DNA of 64,000 nucleotides from Melampsora larici-populina 98AG31 (GCF_000204055.1 NW_006768849.1:62001-126000); one strand, 5' to 3'; positions 48,210 through 60,800 are shown, counted from the first letter of the stretch. A program made the numbers and translations. Notes: generated from the letters alone by a model not told the origin.

Positions 48210-49368
48210 TTAATCATCAAACCTTTCATTGTACTGCTCCCAATAGTAATCAGTGGTGTAACCACTGTTCACCATCAAAGGTTGCATCAGCGTCCTAGTC
48301 ATCACCCGACCCGCCAACCGAATCAGATAAGTGGCTTTATTGTCAATTAAGTGCCACACCTTCTCCCTTTGAAGTCTTCGTTTCATGGCCGCAAAAGCCT
48401 TCTCAATCGGGTTGAGATCGGGAGAATATGCAGGTAGATAAACTAAAAGGATTCCTTTTTCACGACATATTCGTTCTATATCGCCGCCATGGTGAATCTT
48501 AGCATTGTCGAGTACCAGAACCGAGTTCGGAGCTGGGTACGCGTTCATTACAGGTAGCTTTCAAGAATAGAGAAAAGGCAGATGAGATCAGTACGATCCA
48601 AAATGAGATAAAGGCAGAAAGAACCCACCAAATGACGCTTGAGAAACATCTCAACGTGGATACGTTCGACCGAGCCCTTGACAACAACACCAGCTATCAT
48701 ACCTTGCTCGCCAACAGCCGGTAAGATGATCCAGTGATCCCCATCGCCGTAGTGCTTGGTTCGGACAGTCCTGGTGCCTCTGGGAGCCCACGAGCGTGGA
48801 CGCATGGCATCTCGCCCCACCACGCCAGACTCATCTAAAAAAATAAATCACACTTGATAAGCCTCCAATTCGCGAGATCGATGTGTATCTGAAGAAAACA
48901 CTCACCTATGAAAACAAAACATTCAGGTGGTATTCCAGCCACAGTCCTGATGTAATGGGCACGATCACGAATGGATTGTTTGTGATGGACACCCCTGGTG
49001 ACCAGCAAAGACAGGCCGAGTTGTTCGTGTAGTTCATCACCAATTGTAGTTTTGGAAACCTTGACACCAGTAACTAATTCCAACTGAGCTTGAACCTCGT
49101 CCAGATACATATCAGGGTTGCTGAGGACAATGTCTCGTAATACAATAAGTTGTTCATCGGATAAGAGGTGTGGTCGGCCACGGATTTCATAGTCAGCTGG
49201 GTCTCGAACAACGTTGTTGGTGGTCTCGTATAGCTCTTTCCACCGATCAATGGACCGGGGTGAGATGGAGTGATGAAGGGATTGATTAATATCGGCTAAG
49301 GAATGGTTCGCAAGGGCCATTTTGGTGGCGGCGAGCTTGAGGTCGGCGGAGTACTTGCGAAAACCCAT
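48210..49368 (-). CDS. Tc1/IS630-type DD34E transposase (3 exons), intact
   Basis: Cut-and-paste transposase that excises the element at its TIRs and inserts it at TA. Exons: 48906-49368, 48629-48834, 48557-48210 on the minus strand, giving 338 aa; phases fit and introns are short (71 bp each). Starts MGFRKYSADLKLAATKMALA with helix-turn-helix regions, the linker GRPHLLSDEQ, then the catalytic domain: Asp in VFIDESGVVGRDAMR (split by intron 1), Asp in VLVLDNAKIHHGGD, Glu in YSPDLNPIEKAF with exactly 34 residues between the second Asp and the Glu. An in-frame upstream extension to 49,530 lacks support and the MGFRKYS start fits the family. The related relic at 12.4-13.5 kb shares the intron 1 position. 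Confidence 0.95.
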
Positions 49369-49694
49369 TGAATGATTATGGAAAAAAGGATGGATCAAAG
49401 AGAAACAAAATTGATGGGTTGAGGGAAAGAAGGTCCACTTCAGGCGAGCGATGGACCCTGTTGATTCTGATGATGTGTATGCTTCCAATAGGTAAGGGTG
49501 TGGTTCGTGTGGGATGACACCAACCTTCAAAGTTCCTTGGAAAATTTATGCATGCAGTCGAGGTGAGTAGCCGTTCTTAGCTTCTTTCCGGTAGGGTGAC
49601 CCGGTACTCAAGATTAGCACCTGTTGACGTGGTGCACGTCCTCCTTGGACTTTTAAAATCTTTGTTTTTGGCAACCTTTTCCGGTTTGACTGTA

Positions 49695-50788
49695 CATAAC
49701 ATAAAAAACCCATTCAATTTATTACAACTTTACTTTCCACCACCACTCCGATTCTAAATTTCTCATCACTCATTCCCCCTCAACATCAAATTCACAAAAC
49801 TTCATTTAACTCACCTCCTACATTTCTGAACCATCTCTATAAGTCATCTGACGGCTCCATGTGATTCAAAAACAAAACAAATGTCTTTCCAGGTCTTTCA
49901 GCCGAAGAAGGTTTGGCATACATCGTCATACAATAGATAAGTAGAAATGGAAACTTTGATGATAAAGAATTGACCGGCCGGGATAAGGTGTGATAAGAGT
50001 ATGAACAAGATGAACTGCGTGTGAAAACAAAAGAAAAATATTCCTTTCACAATTTGTATGGACATCAACCTACATCAACTTATCATGCAAGGTTGGTGAG
50101 GCATTTGTATAAATACATATAGGGATCCTGATACACTCGTGAAACTCTTGAGAAGGAGGTTTGAGACCTACAAAACTCTGGCACTTGAGTTTTGGTGTTT
50201 CTCATGAAGGCCAAGCGCTCAAGGTTGACTGTGACACACTACTTCCTAAAGGAAACCCGCTCCTTCGCGAATTTTTGATATGTGAGGAACAAGTCCTTGT
50301 AAGAGCCATACTGTCAAGTTTTTAAAAAAATGCAATATAATCATTACAAAGCTCCTACAAGATGAAGGCATACAATAACGATAACCAATGTCGTATATAG
50401 AGTGCTCTCTCAAAGAAAGAAAAAATGATGCCGATAATAAGAGTACAAAAAAGGAAACAATGCAGAATGCGATGATGATACAAGATGCAGAGAGAGAGAG
50501 AGAGAGAAAAAAAACAATACAACAATCTAAAGAAGAGAAAACGAAAAATCAAATGGAAAAAATAAAAAAGAAAATAATCATACAATCTATGTACCCAGCA
50601 GATCCATGCGATATTGTTAAATGAATAAGTAAAAAAGATCAGGGGGGGAAAGATCAAGGGGGAGAAAGTTGAAATGTTTTCGTTATAACCAATCCGAGAT
50701 AAAAGGAAATGAATTAAGCTACCCATCATTCGTGAAGGGCAAGGTTTTGATCATAATGATATACTTGTTTGATAAGCCTTGATAAGCT
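49695..50788. other. Spacer between the transposon and the homeodomain gene
   Basis: AT-rich, with an (AG)n run at 50,489-50,507. No supported gene; the homeodomain gene 3' UTR should lie at its right end. Confidence 0.5.
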
Positions 50789-52849
50789 CTATCCATTGAA
50801 TGATCGGCTACGTTGTCGATAATGGCCTGGAGAGCTAGACTGAATGCATTTATCAAGGTCTTCTGGCCCATTGATCATTTGAGGTTCGGTGAGATGTAAA
50901 TGCGAGTTTCCCCCTACACCCACGTAGTCTGATGTACTCAATTCGTTTGGTATATCAGCGCAGTGTCTGCCCATCATCGGATCATTGGTGTAATCAGGAG
51001 TAGAATAATTCAAAGGGTAGATACTGTGTTCAAGACCTCCATGAAAAGACAACATCCGGTCCATGGAATGTTTAGGGGATCTAGAGTCGGGATAATCCGC
51101 TACTTTCAACCGGGATAGAGCGTCATTCCATTCTCCACTGGAGGATGCCGTCTCGACTTGATCATGTAGATTGAAGCTGTCGTAAGCAGATGTGTCGGCC
51201 ACGCTGTCAGGACGATCTGGAATACAATCTGTTTCAAGAGACATTAATCGTTGAGTTGGCGTAGCGTACTCGTCCGCTTTACGGAAACTATCTTGGGAAA
51301 GCTGTGAACTGCTCTGATGGCTAAGTTCAGATTGAGATAGAGGATGATGCATGTTATTAGCCATGTCAAGTTGAAAGAAATCCGGATTGGTCTGGCTTCG
51401 ACTACGACTTGCAGGATGATCTTGTCGTCCGGCTGGTTGGTTGTGGATAGAAAACTCTTGAGAATGAGCAGATTCATAAGGATGACTGAGTTGTTTTCCA
51501 AACGGAAACAGTCTCTCTCGGTCGGCAAACGAGGGAGCGGAGATGATAGGATAGCCGGCAGTGCTTCCATTCCAAGTGCTACTTGCGGCAGATGGCTCTG
51601 ACCACGCAAAGTCACTACATGCGCTTTCATTGAGGGTCGAAAGAGATGAGTTGGATGCATTGTTGCGAAGTTGAAGCTGAGGGAGCTGCCTAGGCATTCC
51701 GTCTCGGGCAAAGGGTCGAGATGTGTACAGGTGATTCGGAAGTGAATCAAAGACTGGATTCGACGAGGCTGGCGCTGTTGGAGTGTAAGCCGGAAGACCC
51801 GATGGGTAGACAGAGTTCTGCGGCTGGCTTTGAGGATGGGGAGAAGCATCGGAAGGGACAGGATAGGTACCAAAGCTATAACCTCTAGCCCGATTGTAAG
51901 TGTTCGTAGGAGTAGGAGTAGGTTCAGGATCGGTGCGTTGGTCTTGCGTCTTTTTCATGCCTTGACGTCTCTACATTCAGAATGATATCAGTAGATACAC
52001 TTGGAAGATATAGATTGATAAAGTGCTCATACGAACGTTTTGGAACCATATTTGAACACGCCGAGGTGTCATCGCCAGTTCTCGTGCCAGCTGTTCGCGC
52101 AAATCGGTCGAAGGAAAGCGTGTCTACAAGATTCAAGCGTGAGTATAAGAGTATGGCTCAGGCAGCTGAAAAACAAGGTAACGCACCTGTTCCAGAATTT
52201 GCATCAACCGCCTTTGTTGAGTGGGTGTGGTAAGTGTACGACTGCGCTTCTTGGCAGAGCCAATGGTCTCGAGGTCTTCGGCCTCCTTTTTCTTGTCAGA
52301 TCGGCCACTGTCAGAGCCACTTTCGTCGTTGGGTGTACCGCTATCCACGGAACTTCCAAGGAAAGATTGTACTGAGCGGACACTACGGCTTCGTGGCCTG
52401 TTTGCGTTGGCAATGTTGATACTCGGCTTCCGATCACCACTCAAGTTGATCATCGGGGTCACCCGGCCATCCTCAAAAGTCTCTTCTGACGTGGCATCAT
52501 TGGAATCTGTGTTGATTCTCAAGGGAGAGAAGCGGCGACCAGGATTTGCTAGAGATGCGTGATGAGTGCTCCGATGTGGGCCTATCATCGAGGTCTCGTT
52601 GGGTGTGAGATTAGCTGTGATGGACGCTAGAGATGGTAGGCTGAAGGGCTTGGCCGTGTTCATCACTTGCATCCCACCGTGATAAGTCTGTATCATCTGA
52701 GAAGGAGTTTCAAGGTCACCAAGTGAAAACTGAGGCTCCGGCAAAGGCTGTACTGTGCTGATGTATTGATTTGCTGGATATCCGGAATGCGGCGACGAAA
52801 AAGATAGCTTATCACCTGATACGATGTTGCTTGGTGGACCGGTCGACAT
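50789..52849 (-). CDS. Homeodomain transcription factor (3 exons), 643 aa
   Basis: A sequence-specific DNA-binding regulator. Exons: 52187-52849, 52037-52123, 50789-51970, all in phase. The homeodomain spans about residues 199-258 across all three exons: basic start KKRSRTLTTPTQQRRLMQIL, helix 2 STDLREQLARELAMT, and recognition helix PRRVQIWFQNRRQGMKK with Trp247 and Asn250. It is a typical 60-residue domain, not an obvious TALE type. The N-terminal 200 residues are Ser/Pro-rich with an acidic Ser/Asp patch; the C-terminal 390 residues are Ser/Pro/Gln-rich and probably disordered. Start at MSTGPPSNIVSG; another frame upstream (MSTSLFHQGRALPN, near 53,007) could be a missed N-terminal exon. 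Targets are unknown, and nothing shows it is a mating-type gene. Confidence 0.9.
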
Positions 52850-53775
52850 TCCTGTTTTTGATGATTCAACGTAAACAGTGTGGAGAGAAGGTCAGAAAAT
52901 GAATGCTGACGATGAAATTCATCAACGATGCATTTTGCTCGCTCAGCTTGAGCTAGCCCAATGATATTGGGCAAGGCTCGACCCTGATGAAAGAGCGACG
53001 TAGACATCAGAGGTAAGAAAATCTTGACTGACAATTCGTCCTAGGTTGCTTCGGAGCTATAGGGGTTTATAGTTAGAATGTGGGGTGCGAAGCCACTCTG
53101 ACGTTATCGAGATGAGATTTCAATTCAATATATGAAACTAATGAAATTGTAAGTTGAAGGGTGCAATGAGAGATGAAGAATAATGGGTTGCTCAGTGCAC
53201 CAATTGCGGTAGTCTGGTTTTCGGGGAGGAGAGGAATGGAATTGTAGAATGAAAAGATGATGAAAGAGTCAACATTAAGAGGAACAACCGTCTAGCTAAA
53301 TTGATTTAGTCCAGGCAAAGGAGCTCAGCTTATGAGTTGAACTTGGCCAAATCGATCAAAGCCTAGCTAAAAAGATTGTTAGCACTCACGGGATAACGAC
53401 GGGCCACGGGCAGCAACCACTGATCAATGCTTCCGGAAACCATGAGATCAGATATCGCTGAAGAGGGAGCGACGGAGGCAAAAAAACAGGGAAAAACGCA
53501 AAAAAAAATGCAGGACAACGAAAAAACCGGCGACGGGCAGATCGGACTGAGGAGGAGTGAGAGCAAAGCATAGGTAACCTGCGACCAAATCGGATCATCC
53601 CATTCTCACTTCCACATCCATAGCTATTCATCCACACAGCCTTGTGAAGCTCAGCAAAGAAATAAACGAGCGTCAAACCAGAGTGGGGCGGTTGACTTGG
53701 TGGTTTGCAAGGACCCACAATCTCATTCTTCGGCTCTTTCAGATCAACCAACTCGCCATTTGTGATGACGAGCAT
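52850..53775 (-). other. Possible upstream exons or leader of the homeodomain gene
   Basis: Two minus-strand blocks look protein-like: MLVITNGELVDLKEPKNEIV onward from 53,775, and AISDLMVSGSIDQWLLPVAR ending at GTGAGT near 53,393, preceded by a CTTCAG. They could be joined with compatible phase (donor GTCGCA near 53,583), and a third block from 53,034 may follow. I cannot connect them to the homeodomain ORF in frame, and I recognise no family. Confidence 0.3.
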
Positions 53776-53881
53776 GCATGAATTCTAGCCACTTGCCACC
53801 GCCATTGCTACATCAAATGAGGATGTTTTCACATCATCCCTTCCAGTGCTTGCTCAGAAGCCTAGAACAACATTTGTCCTA

Positions 53882-54078
53882 CACAAAGTTGATTCTGGAA
53901 CTTTTCCACAAATTTTCCAGAACTGCCCCAGAACAGAGATTTGACTGTGTTCTTGACTCCTGGACTTGTGAAAAACAGTACATGTTTGAATGCCCTTTTG
54001 CCCAGGGTGCAGAAGCATTCTCGCTTTCTGAAAAATGTTCTGGAAATTTTGTGGAAAAGTTCCAGAATCAACTTTGTG
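53882..54078. mobile_element. MITE of 197 bp with TA flanks
   Basis: Arms of about 42 bp at each end are inverted copies with one mismatch (starting CACAAAGTTGATTCTGGAAC). TA flanks both sides (53880-53881, 54079-54080), which fits a Tc1/mariner-type insertion. No coding capacity. The TIR sequence is unrelated to that of the 4,966-bp element. Confidence 0.85.
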
Positions 54079-54080
54079 TA

Positions 54081-57000
54081 GTATAATTGCAATCCACCTC
54101 TTACCATTACTATGGATTTCGCATCAGACAAGCGGCAAGCTATGGGGCCTACCTATCTTCCCAAGAAGAAGAGTTCAGGCCCGGTGAGGATGACTTGATC
54201 ATTGGGGGTGGTTTTACCCTGATGACCGAAGCACTGTGTTCAGAATCACGACCAGAGCGTGCCCGAACAGGACGTAATAGTAGATCTAGCGACCTGATCT
54301 GGGTGAAGAAGTCCAAGTTGATGCTTCAACTTACTCTCGTTCAGGCTGTGGTCAAGACTTCCAAGCCAAGATTCGATTCTAAACAGCTAACCAGGTTCTG
54401 CCACTGACCCCCATCAAAAGCTCACGTTGGCTTCGGCGCATAATCTTCCAGTCGATAGATTTCGAAAGAAAGAGCGTCGGATCTCCAACTCGATCAAGCA
54501 TCCACACCTTGCCACGCACTCCCATGGTTCACTGCCCCATCTCGTATCCAAAGTGGGATGTCGACCGGATCAGTCTGATAGAAACTGACCTCATCGCACA
54601 TCGACCTTGGATCACCGCGACCCATCGCGCGGCGTTTCGCCAGGGAGATAAGTATGTCCCCGGCAGCGGCTGCGTCATTGGGGTTTTGTAAAATTTTAAC
54701 AAAGCCATTGAGAGCCATCGCCTCTCACCGTTTTCTTCGCATGACTCTTTTGTTCACGCTACAAGGCAAGCTGGGCATTCGTGCTTACTCAAGTCGCTAG
54801 GCGGAGTTTTCCTTTTGTGGGCATCAACAGATGCCGCAGCAAACAAAACAAGAGAATTTTTTTCGCCGTGTGTCACAAGTCACCGTCATCATCGGTGGGC
54901 CGATCATATCTGGAGTGACCCAGATGTGTGCATTGCCACAAAGACCAGAATTTATTATAGTTACCGCTTTGCATTGTCATAGGTTTTGTGAGAACAAAAA
55001 ACTTACATACTCCTTCGACAGTTTAAATGCCCGATCTTTATCTCTTGCTGATCGCCAAAATCCATCCCCGAGGTAACATCTCATTGAAAATTGAAATCGC
55101 ATTCCCTCCCATTCCTCATTTATGAAAGTAACACTCTTCGTGATTTTCTTCCCAGACATCTACAGACGTCTTTCTCAGGGAGTCGGATACATAATGGGTC
55201 TGGTTGAGTTTGCGTAGAAGAACAGCAGCAACAGGCTTCAGGTAGCGCTGGGTAATTTTGAAGGATCTTTCAGATGCGTCCCTCGCCGAACAGCCTTCTT
55301 AGGTAATGATGACTCATTTACACTTCGTACAGGAGACGCATACATTTATTTCATCCCTGATATGGAGTGCATCACTTTGTCAGACTCTTCTTTCCTATGT
55401 AGTCGTACATGATTTTTCAGCCTATTCTGTGGAACGGCTGTATAAGTATCCTTAGCTGTTTGGCATTCACACATTTTTCAGGTCTTCTGAACTCTGATCT
55501 GATCACTTTATCATTTTTTCAAGATCTATCGCGGCTGATCACGAATGATCTGGATGTTGGCTCAAAGGTAGTTAAAGCGTGAAATGGAGAGCCAAATCTT
55601 GTGTCCACCGAGATTGCGTTAATTTGCAAAGATATCCTGATTTAGAAAATTCCCTCTCAGCCAGCGAGCCTACGAGAAGGGAAAGACATTTAAACATCTG
55701 GAGATCCTATATTCATGTTTACAAATTCTTCATGACTATGATGAAACTTTTTTCGAAGATCGTTTGTCAGACTTTGGAAATCATTGACATATTTCAGATG
55801 TGCATGTGTATCACAAAAGAACCTTATCAATCCAATGCGCAGATTGTTGAGGCTGCTAATAACCATGAATGAATGGTCCAGAGTTTGAAAGTCTCATAGT
55901 TGAGGTTCTTTTTGGAGAGAGCTTTCATTATGCAATTGGGGGAAAATATGTTAATCATCAACTGATCTCTACTTTTGATTCTTCTTCTATAAAAATTTGA
56001 TCAAAAGTACAAATCATTGTCATAATTAACTAATTGTGTACAAGATATTTTTTTTGCTTTCTATGGTTTGTGGTATTTTCACACACCTAAGTGAATGCTT
56101 TGTATTGTCCTTTTTATCTAAGCATCAAATTGTAATAGCCTGTGAGCTGGCATCTTTGATTGAGAACCCAGAAGGCACAACTTGGTTTGAAAGCCCTGGG
56201 TGACTTAGTGGAGCTGAGGGGTAAGCCCTGAGTGGTACAAGCCGGCAGTCTGCATACAGGATTCTTGTGGTAAATTTTTATGCAGAATTTTTGTCACTCA
56301 CTCACTGACTTACCCCTTCAAGCTCAAATTCATCTGATCATCAATTCTCCAAGTCCAAAAGTTTTTCCTATTGAAAATTTCATGTTCTAAAAAATTCTTC
56401 ATTACATCACAAAAAGCCCTTCTTTATAACAGAAATTCTAGAACATATCAAATTTTCAAGTGGATGAATCAATGGAAGCAAGTTTGTCAAGAGCTGAAGA
56501 AAGTTTAGCATGTGTGAGTTGAGCAATGTTGGCAGCCGCCAACACCCCTTCCTTAACAGCAGGCTCAAGATAAATTTCTAACTCAGCCGTGAACCCGCAG
56601 ATGGCGCAAACAGTCAAGGGCCCATCATATTGACTTGTTCAAGCATCAACAACCCGGAATCCCATAAAATCACAAGTGCTGTCAATGCAGGACCCATGGG
56701 AACCACTTGAGGTGACGTTCATGAGGTCAAGGAAGATGATTTGGATGGAGTAGCCATCCTAGACGTGGAGCTCAGGTTGGAAATCAAAGATAGTGCATGG
56801 CAACCTCACACTCACTCCAATAAACGCAAAGGCAGGAGAGCAGACACTCCCAAGATGAAGAGGGAAGTGTACATAATGATGGAATGGTATTGAGTGAGTA
56901 CCTCCAAGTTCATTGGTTGCTTCCTGTTATTCCACTCATGTTCCCTGCCACAGTACTCCACTGTTCCACTTCTTTCCATCCCACATGCTTTGTTCCAACT

Positions 57001-57472
57001 CAACTAGAAGCATAGAATGCACACTGTTGTATACATTGTCTGCATATTGACAATACCAGAGATCAGCCTCAATCATGTATCAGCAATGCCAATTATATGT
57101 GTGGTATGTAGTACTTGCAATAAGTCCATGTAAGACCCGGCCAAGTGACATGTGCAAGCTTTCATAGCTGCTGCCAGGAAATTCCTGGAAGGTTTGTGCT
57201 GCTAGAGTGAGTGATCCCCAAAGATCATAACAACAAAGACTTACAAATCTGTGTTGATTTGTGATTGACTATAACAGCCCACGGAGACCATGTGTTGATG
57301 ATGCAAACACAAATGGAAATCATATGAAATGAGCTTCCCTTCTTGGTAAATTTATGGAGTTGATGCCTGACAAGCAAGCCAGCAGCTACACCCCAGAGAG
57401 CCTTTTCGAACAAGTACCTGAAAGCCGTACCAGCCCATACCTGCTTATTCAAGAATACCTCTCAAATTTATT
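54081..57472. other. Gene-poor region
   Basis: Short open frames only (for example plus strand 55,579-55,872, 97 codons, no recognised family). No transposase, RNA gene or splice-consistent gene could be supported. The sequence resembles old repeat debris. Confidence 0.4.
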
Positions 57473-57480
57473 GGCAGACA

Positions 57481-57872
57481 CAACCCTGTGCCAGCAACGC
57501 ACCGCACCGCAGAAAGCGTGTTTTTTGGTGCTTTGCTCCGCAACACGCAACAAAGCCCAGCGGCAGACGCTGTGTTGCGGTAAGTACCACAACAACAAAA
57601 CATTAGCCTGGGTTGCGTGGCACGCTGACCGCCACGCCCGCCACGCAACGCAAAAGGCGCAACAGCGCCAAAAAACCGTCAAATTTCAAGTTTTTTTGGG
57701 CAGTAATGCAACAAATGTTGCTGCGGCCCAAAAAAACTCAAAATTTGACACATCTTGTTGCGCAGCAGGTCAGGCCGCAACTTCAAAATGGATTTTACGG
57801 TGCATTGCGGTCAGAAAAACTGCAACGCAAGCGCAGCGCAGCACGCAACACTTGCGTTGCTGGCCCAGGGTT
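57481..57872. mobile_element. hAT-type MITE (392 bp) with 8-bp target duplication
   Basis: Ends read CAACCCTGTGCCAGCAACGC (left) and, inverted, AACCCTGGGCCAGCAACGCA (right). Flanks ggcagaca (57473-57480) and ggcagacg (57873-57880) form an 8-bp duplication with one mismatch, the hAT size. Inside are many copies of GCAACGC-like words (gcaacgca, cgcaacac, ttgcgttg) and an inner inverted pair (near 57,683-57,708 and 57,727-57,750). It is clearly GC-richer than its surroundings and has no transposase. Confidence 0.85.
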
Positions 57873-57889
57873 GGCAGACGTCAGGCATG

Positions 57890-60800
57890 AACAGCAAGCA
57901 ATCCTTTGTCTTCAAGCACCCAGACACAAAGATTGGGTAAACCTTAAACCTCAGGCAATGATACCCTTGCTCCAGGCTGACTGTGAGTCAGGTTTACAGA
58001 GTGCCTCCCAGAGAAATGTACCAAGAGTCTACAAACCAGCAACATCACATACCATCAAGAAGTCTCATCCAACCACAAGAGTCAAAACCACAAGCCAAGT
58101 AGACCTAGATGTATCCTCAAAAGCAAAGGCCATGCTGGTGTTGCCAAGCAGAGATGATTTGGGGAACAGAAGGCTGATTCTCAAGGATAAAACACAACAA
58201 CTGCAAAAATCCTTACTCTGCTTGGCTGGTTCTGGGACACTATGTCCGGACTGTCAAAGCACATGTTCCACTACCTGTCTTTGACAAATGTTGGTTGGTA
58301 CAAGACCAACAAGCACAAGAAGGAACAGAACCACCTTCTGAGTCCAAGATCAAAAAGGTGAAGCAAGTGTATGGATGTACAGAGGCAACCCTCCCATGGA
58401 GAAACATACAATTCAATATGAACAGTGGTTAGACTGTCTTACTCTGCTCTCAAGGTATATCAAGGACACTGGTTGGATTACCTTTTCCAAAGTTTGATAG
58501 TCCATAAGGAGATTTCCATAGAGCTCAGGGAGTTGATGGATTAAATGGTTGTACTTAGATGCTGTGAAGGCGTGCAAGAAGGAGTAATGAGGACTACAGC
58601 ACGTGGCAAGATAGTGAACATGTTGGAAATTCAAAGTAGAATTCTTGAAGAAGTGAAGCTGCTGTGTGATAACTTTGGAAAGAAAGCATTCCTGTCAAAC
58701 CTCTTTTCCCCTGGAGGAATCAAATACAATATAGACCTGGAGACCAGCCTACCAAGAGGAGAGCCCTTGGCTAGTTTGTTAAAGAAGAACCCAATAACCA
58801 CTGTAAAAACCAAAGAGGGATTAACAAAAATCATGGTTGCCTACAGACCAGTGGGAATCTAAGCTGCAAGCTGTGGGCAAGTGTGTAGATAAGAAGTAGC
58901 AACAAGGACAGTGCTGTGACTATGGCGGCCAAAATCAAGGATGCAAGCAAAAAGAAACCAGATGGGCTCAAAGTTGTAGATGGAGTCCTAACTGTTATGA
59001 TAACAGGAGGTCCAATGGGAAAGGAAGTTGTTCAAAATACCAGTGAGTATAAAGTCAAGTCTATGGGGTGGCAGTCCAATGATTTGAATGGTGTGAAGTG
59101 AGATAAGCATGATTCAACTGCATACCCATTGCCCCAAGTCCCATTAACTATTGCACAAGACATTTGTTGCTATCCCATACACAAGCCATGATCCTGACTG
59201 ATGTTTCCAAACCAAACTATTGTGTCCTATCTGCCAGAATTCCTCCATGATCCACTTACCAAAACTATCCTTTGTTCCCTGCAATTAAAAATCAGCTATG
59301 ACCTAACCTAAGGATTGGAGAGTGGCAAATTAAGAGTCTGGGTGAGACAATATTAGAAGAAGTGGTCTACAGGTGTGACCCTGTGAGATGAACTGGGACA
59401 TTTGGAACCAGGAATTGAGAGACACAGGTCTGTTAGAGTCACATGTGTTTGGGCTCACAGGCTTTGTGAAAGGTTTTGACCAGGGGATACCAGAAAGACA
59501 AATCTATGGTAAATGATATTTCTTCATAAATAACCAGAAATAAGTGAAATCATCAGAGCAAAAAGTCCAAGAAAACCTAAAGCAATGAATTGTTGCAGGA
59601 AGGATGTTTTCTTAAAAGAGGAGGTATTCCAAGAACTGTGTTCTTCACAACAAACCCTTGTGATGCTGTAGAGAACAGTAAAGAACTGGTACGTACAACC
59701 AACCAACAATCTCTCCTTGCCAAGAAGATACCCATGTGTCAACTTGGTGATTACCCTAGTTGACAAAGCAGTCTCAAGACATTGCAGAACAATTTTGAGA
59801 AGGTTGCTAAGTTCATGCTACACAATGAAGGCGTACCACTGTTAGTTATTTTCAAATGGGCAAGACTATTGTCAGATCCTGACAAAGAAATCACAGTGGC
59901 TGTACCTTATGGTGCTATAATTTGATGGCAACATCCTTCTTGAGGCACAGGTAACCTTTGAAGGCATGGCTGGATTTGGCACATTTGGACAGACAGTGGA
60001 TGCTCGCAGAAACTTGTAATGTTGTCCAAATTTGGTTCTGACACAGGATTCTGGTGGATAGATGAAACCCTATTTTTCAAGACCAACAACAGATCAAACA
60101 TTGCATCATGAAAGACATGGCAGATGCTTGCAAAAAGATGGGCATTGTCACAGACTCCAAGAAGTGGCAAGAGCTTCGCCACACACATAAGTATTTAGGT
60201 CTTATCTGGGATGGTAAGATCAAAACAGTTAGGATTCCAGATGATAAGCCAGGGAAAAGATCAGAGAAAATTAAAAGGTTTGTGGAAGACGGGAAGGGCA
60301 TGTACAAAGAGGCAGCAAAGATGGCAGGATGGTTGATGCATTTGTTGCTAGTTGGCCCCCAATTCCAATGCCACTGCATAGCTCTGTATGGATGGTTTTT
60401 GGAATGGGTGCATCAAGTTTCATATCCCAGAAGCAGTCCTTGAAGACATGTTGATATGGTGCAGGGTGGTGGGGACCACAGACCCAAGAAGGATAATCCT
60501 GTGGCCAGGCATACTTGAAATTTTCTGGGTAGGGGATGTGTTGACTACTGATGGGATATGCATCATTATTGGAAAGGAAGGGCGTGGTGTGGGCTAAGAT
60601 CAGGATGGGTCTCACTAGAAAAAAATACTTGAGGCAAGACATAGCCTTGGGCAAAACAGTGGCAGTTTGTCTGGGCCTGCTGATGCTTTTGTGTTTCAAT
60701 GAGGTAGAAGGAAGAGAATTCCTGTGTTAAACCAACAACATAGTTGCAGAGGGTGTGGTGAGGAATGGTTTATCAAATAACCTATGTTTCAATTGAAGTG

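Larger units (their letters stand above)
44727..49692. mobile_element. Two-gene Tc1/mariner-type DNA transposon, 4,966 bp, apparently intact
   Basis: Terminal inverted repeats of 92 bp (44727-44818 and 49601-49692) match at 91 of 92 positions, start CAGTCAAACCGGAAAAGG, and are flanked by TA on both sides (44725-44726, 49693-49694). A subterminal inverted motif continues inside (cacctcga...tatgcata at 44854-44880; tatgcatgcagtcgaggtg at 49547-49565). It carries a DD34E transposase gene (minus, right half) and a second, convergent gene for a 638-aa protein (plus, left half), both open with clean introns. The near-identity of the TIRs and the intact frames imply recent activity. It lies 260 bp upstream of the DOCK start codon. 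The size is two to three times that of a typical single-gene Tc1 element. Confidence 0.93.

Noticed and set aside
49369..49530. N-terminal extension of the transposase to an upstream in-frame start
   Set aside because: The extension is atypical and the start at 49,366-49,368 (MGFRKYS) gives the usual family N-terminus.
50355..50729. 124-codon minus-strand ORF rich in Phe/Leu
   Set aside because: Arises from an AT-rich spacer and an (AG)n run; hydrophobic bias only, no homologous motif.
52870..53034. In-frame N-terminal exon for the homeodomain protein (MSTSLFHQG block)
   Set aside because: It is in another frame, and the only acceptor before 52,849 would leave an intron of about 25 nt, too short; kept only as a possibility.
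53386..53775. Signal-peptide-like or secreted protein reading of this ORF
   Set aside because: The hydrophobic part lies in the putative intron; no credible start-plus-signal arrangement.
57354..58284. Two overlapping plus-strand ORFs of 178 and 223 codons
   Set aside because: Most of both is generated by the GC-rich hAT MITE (57481-57872); Ala/Gln/Arg bias reflects the repeated words. Only the part after 57,890 might belong to the DIRS-like remnant.
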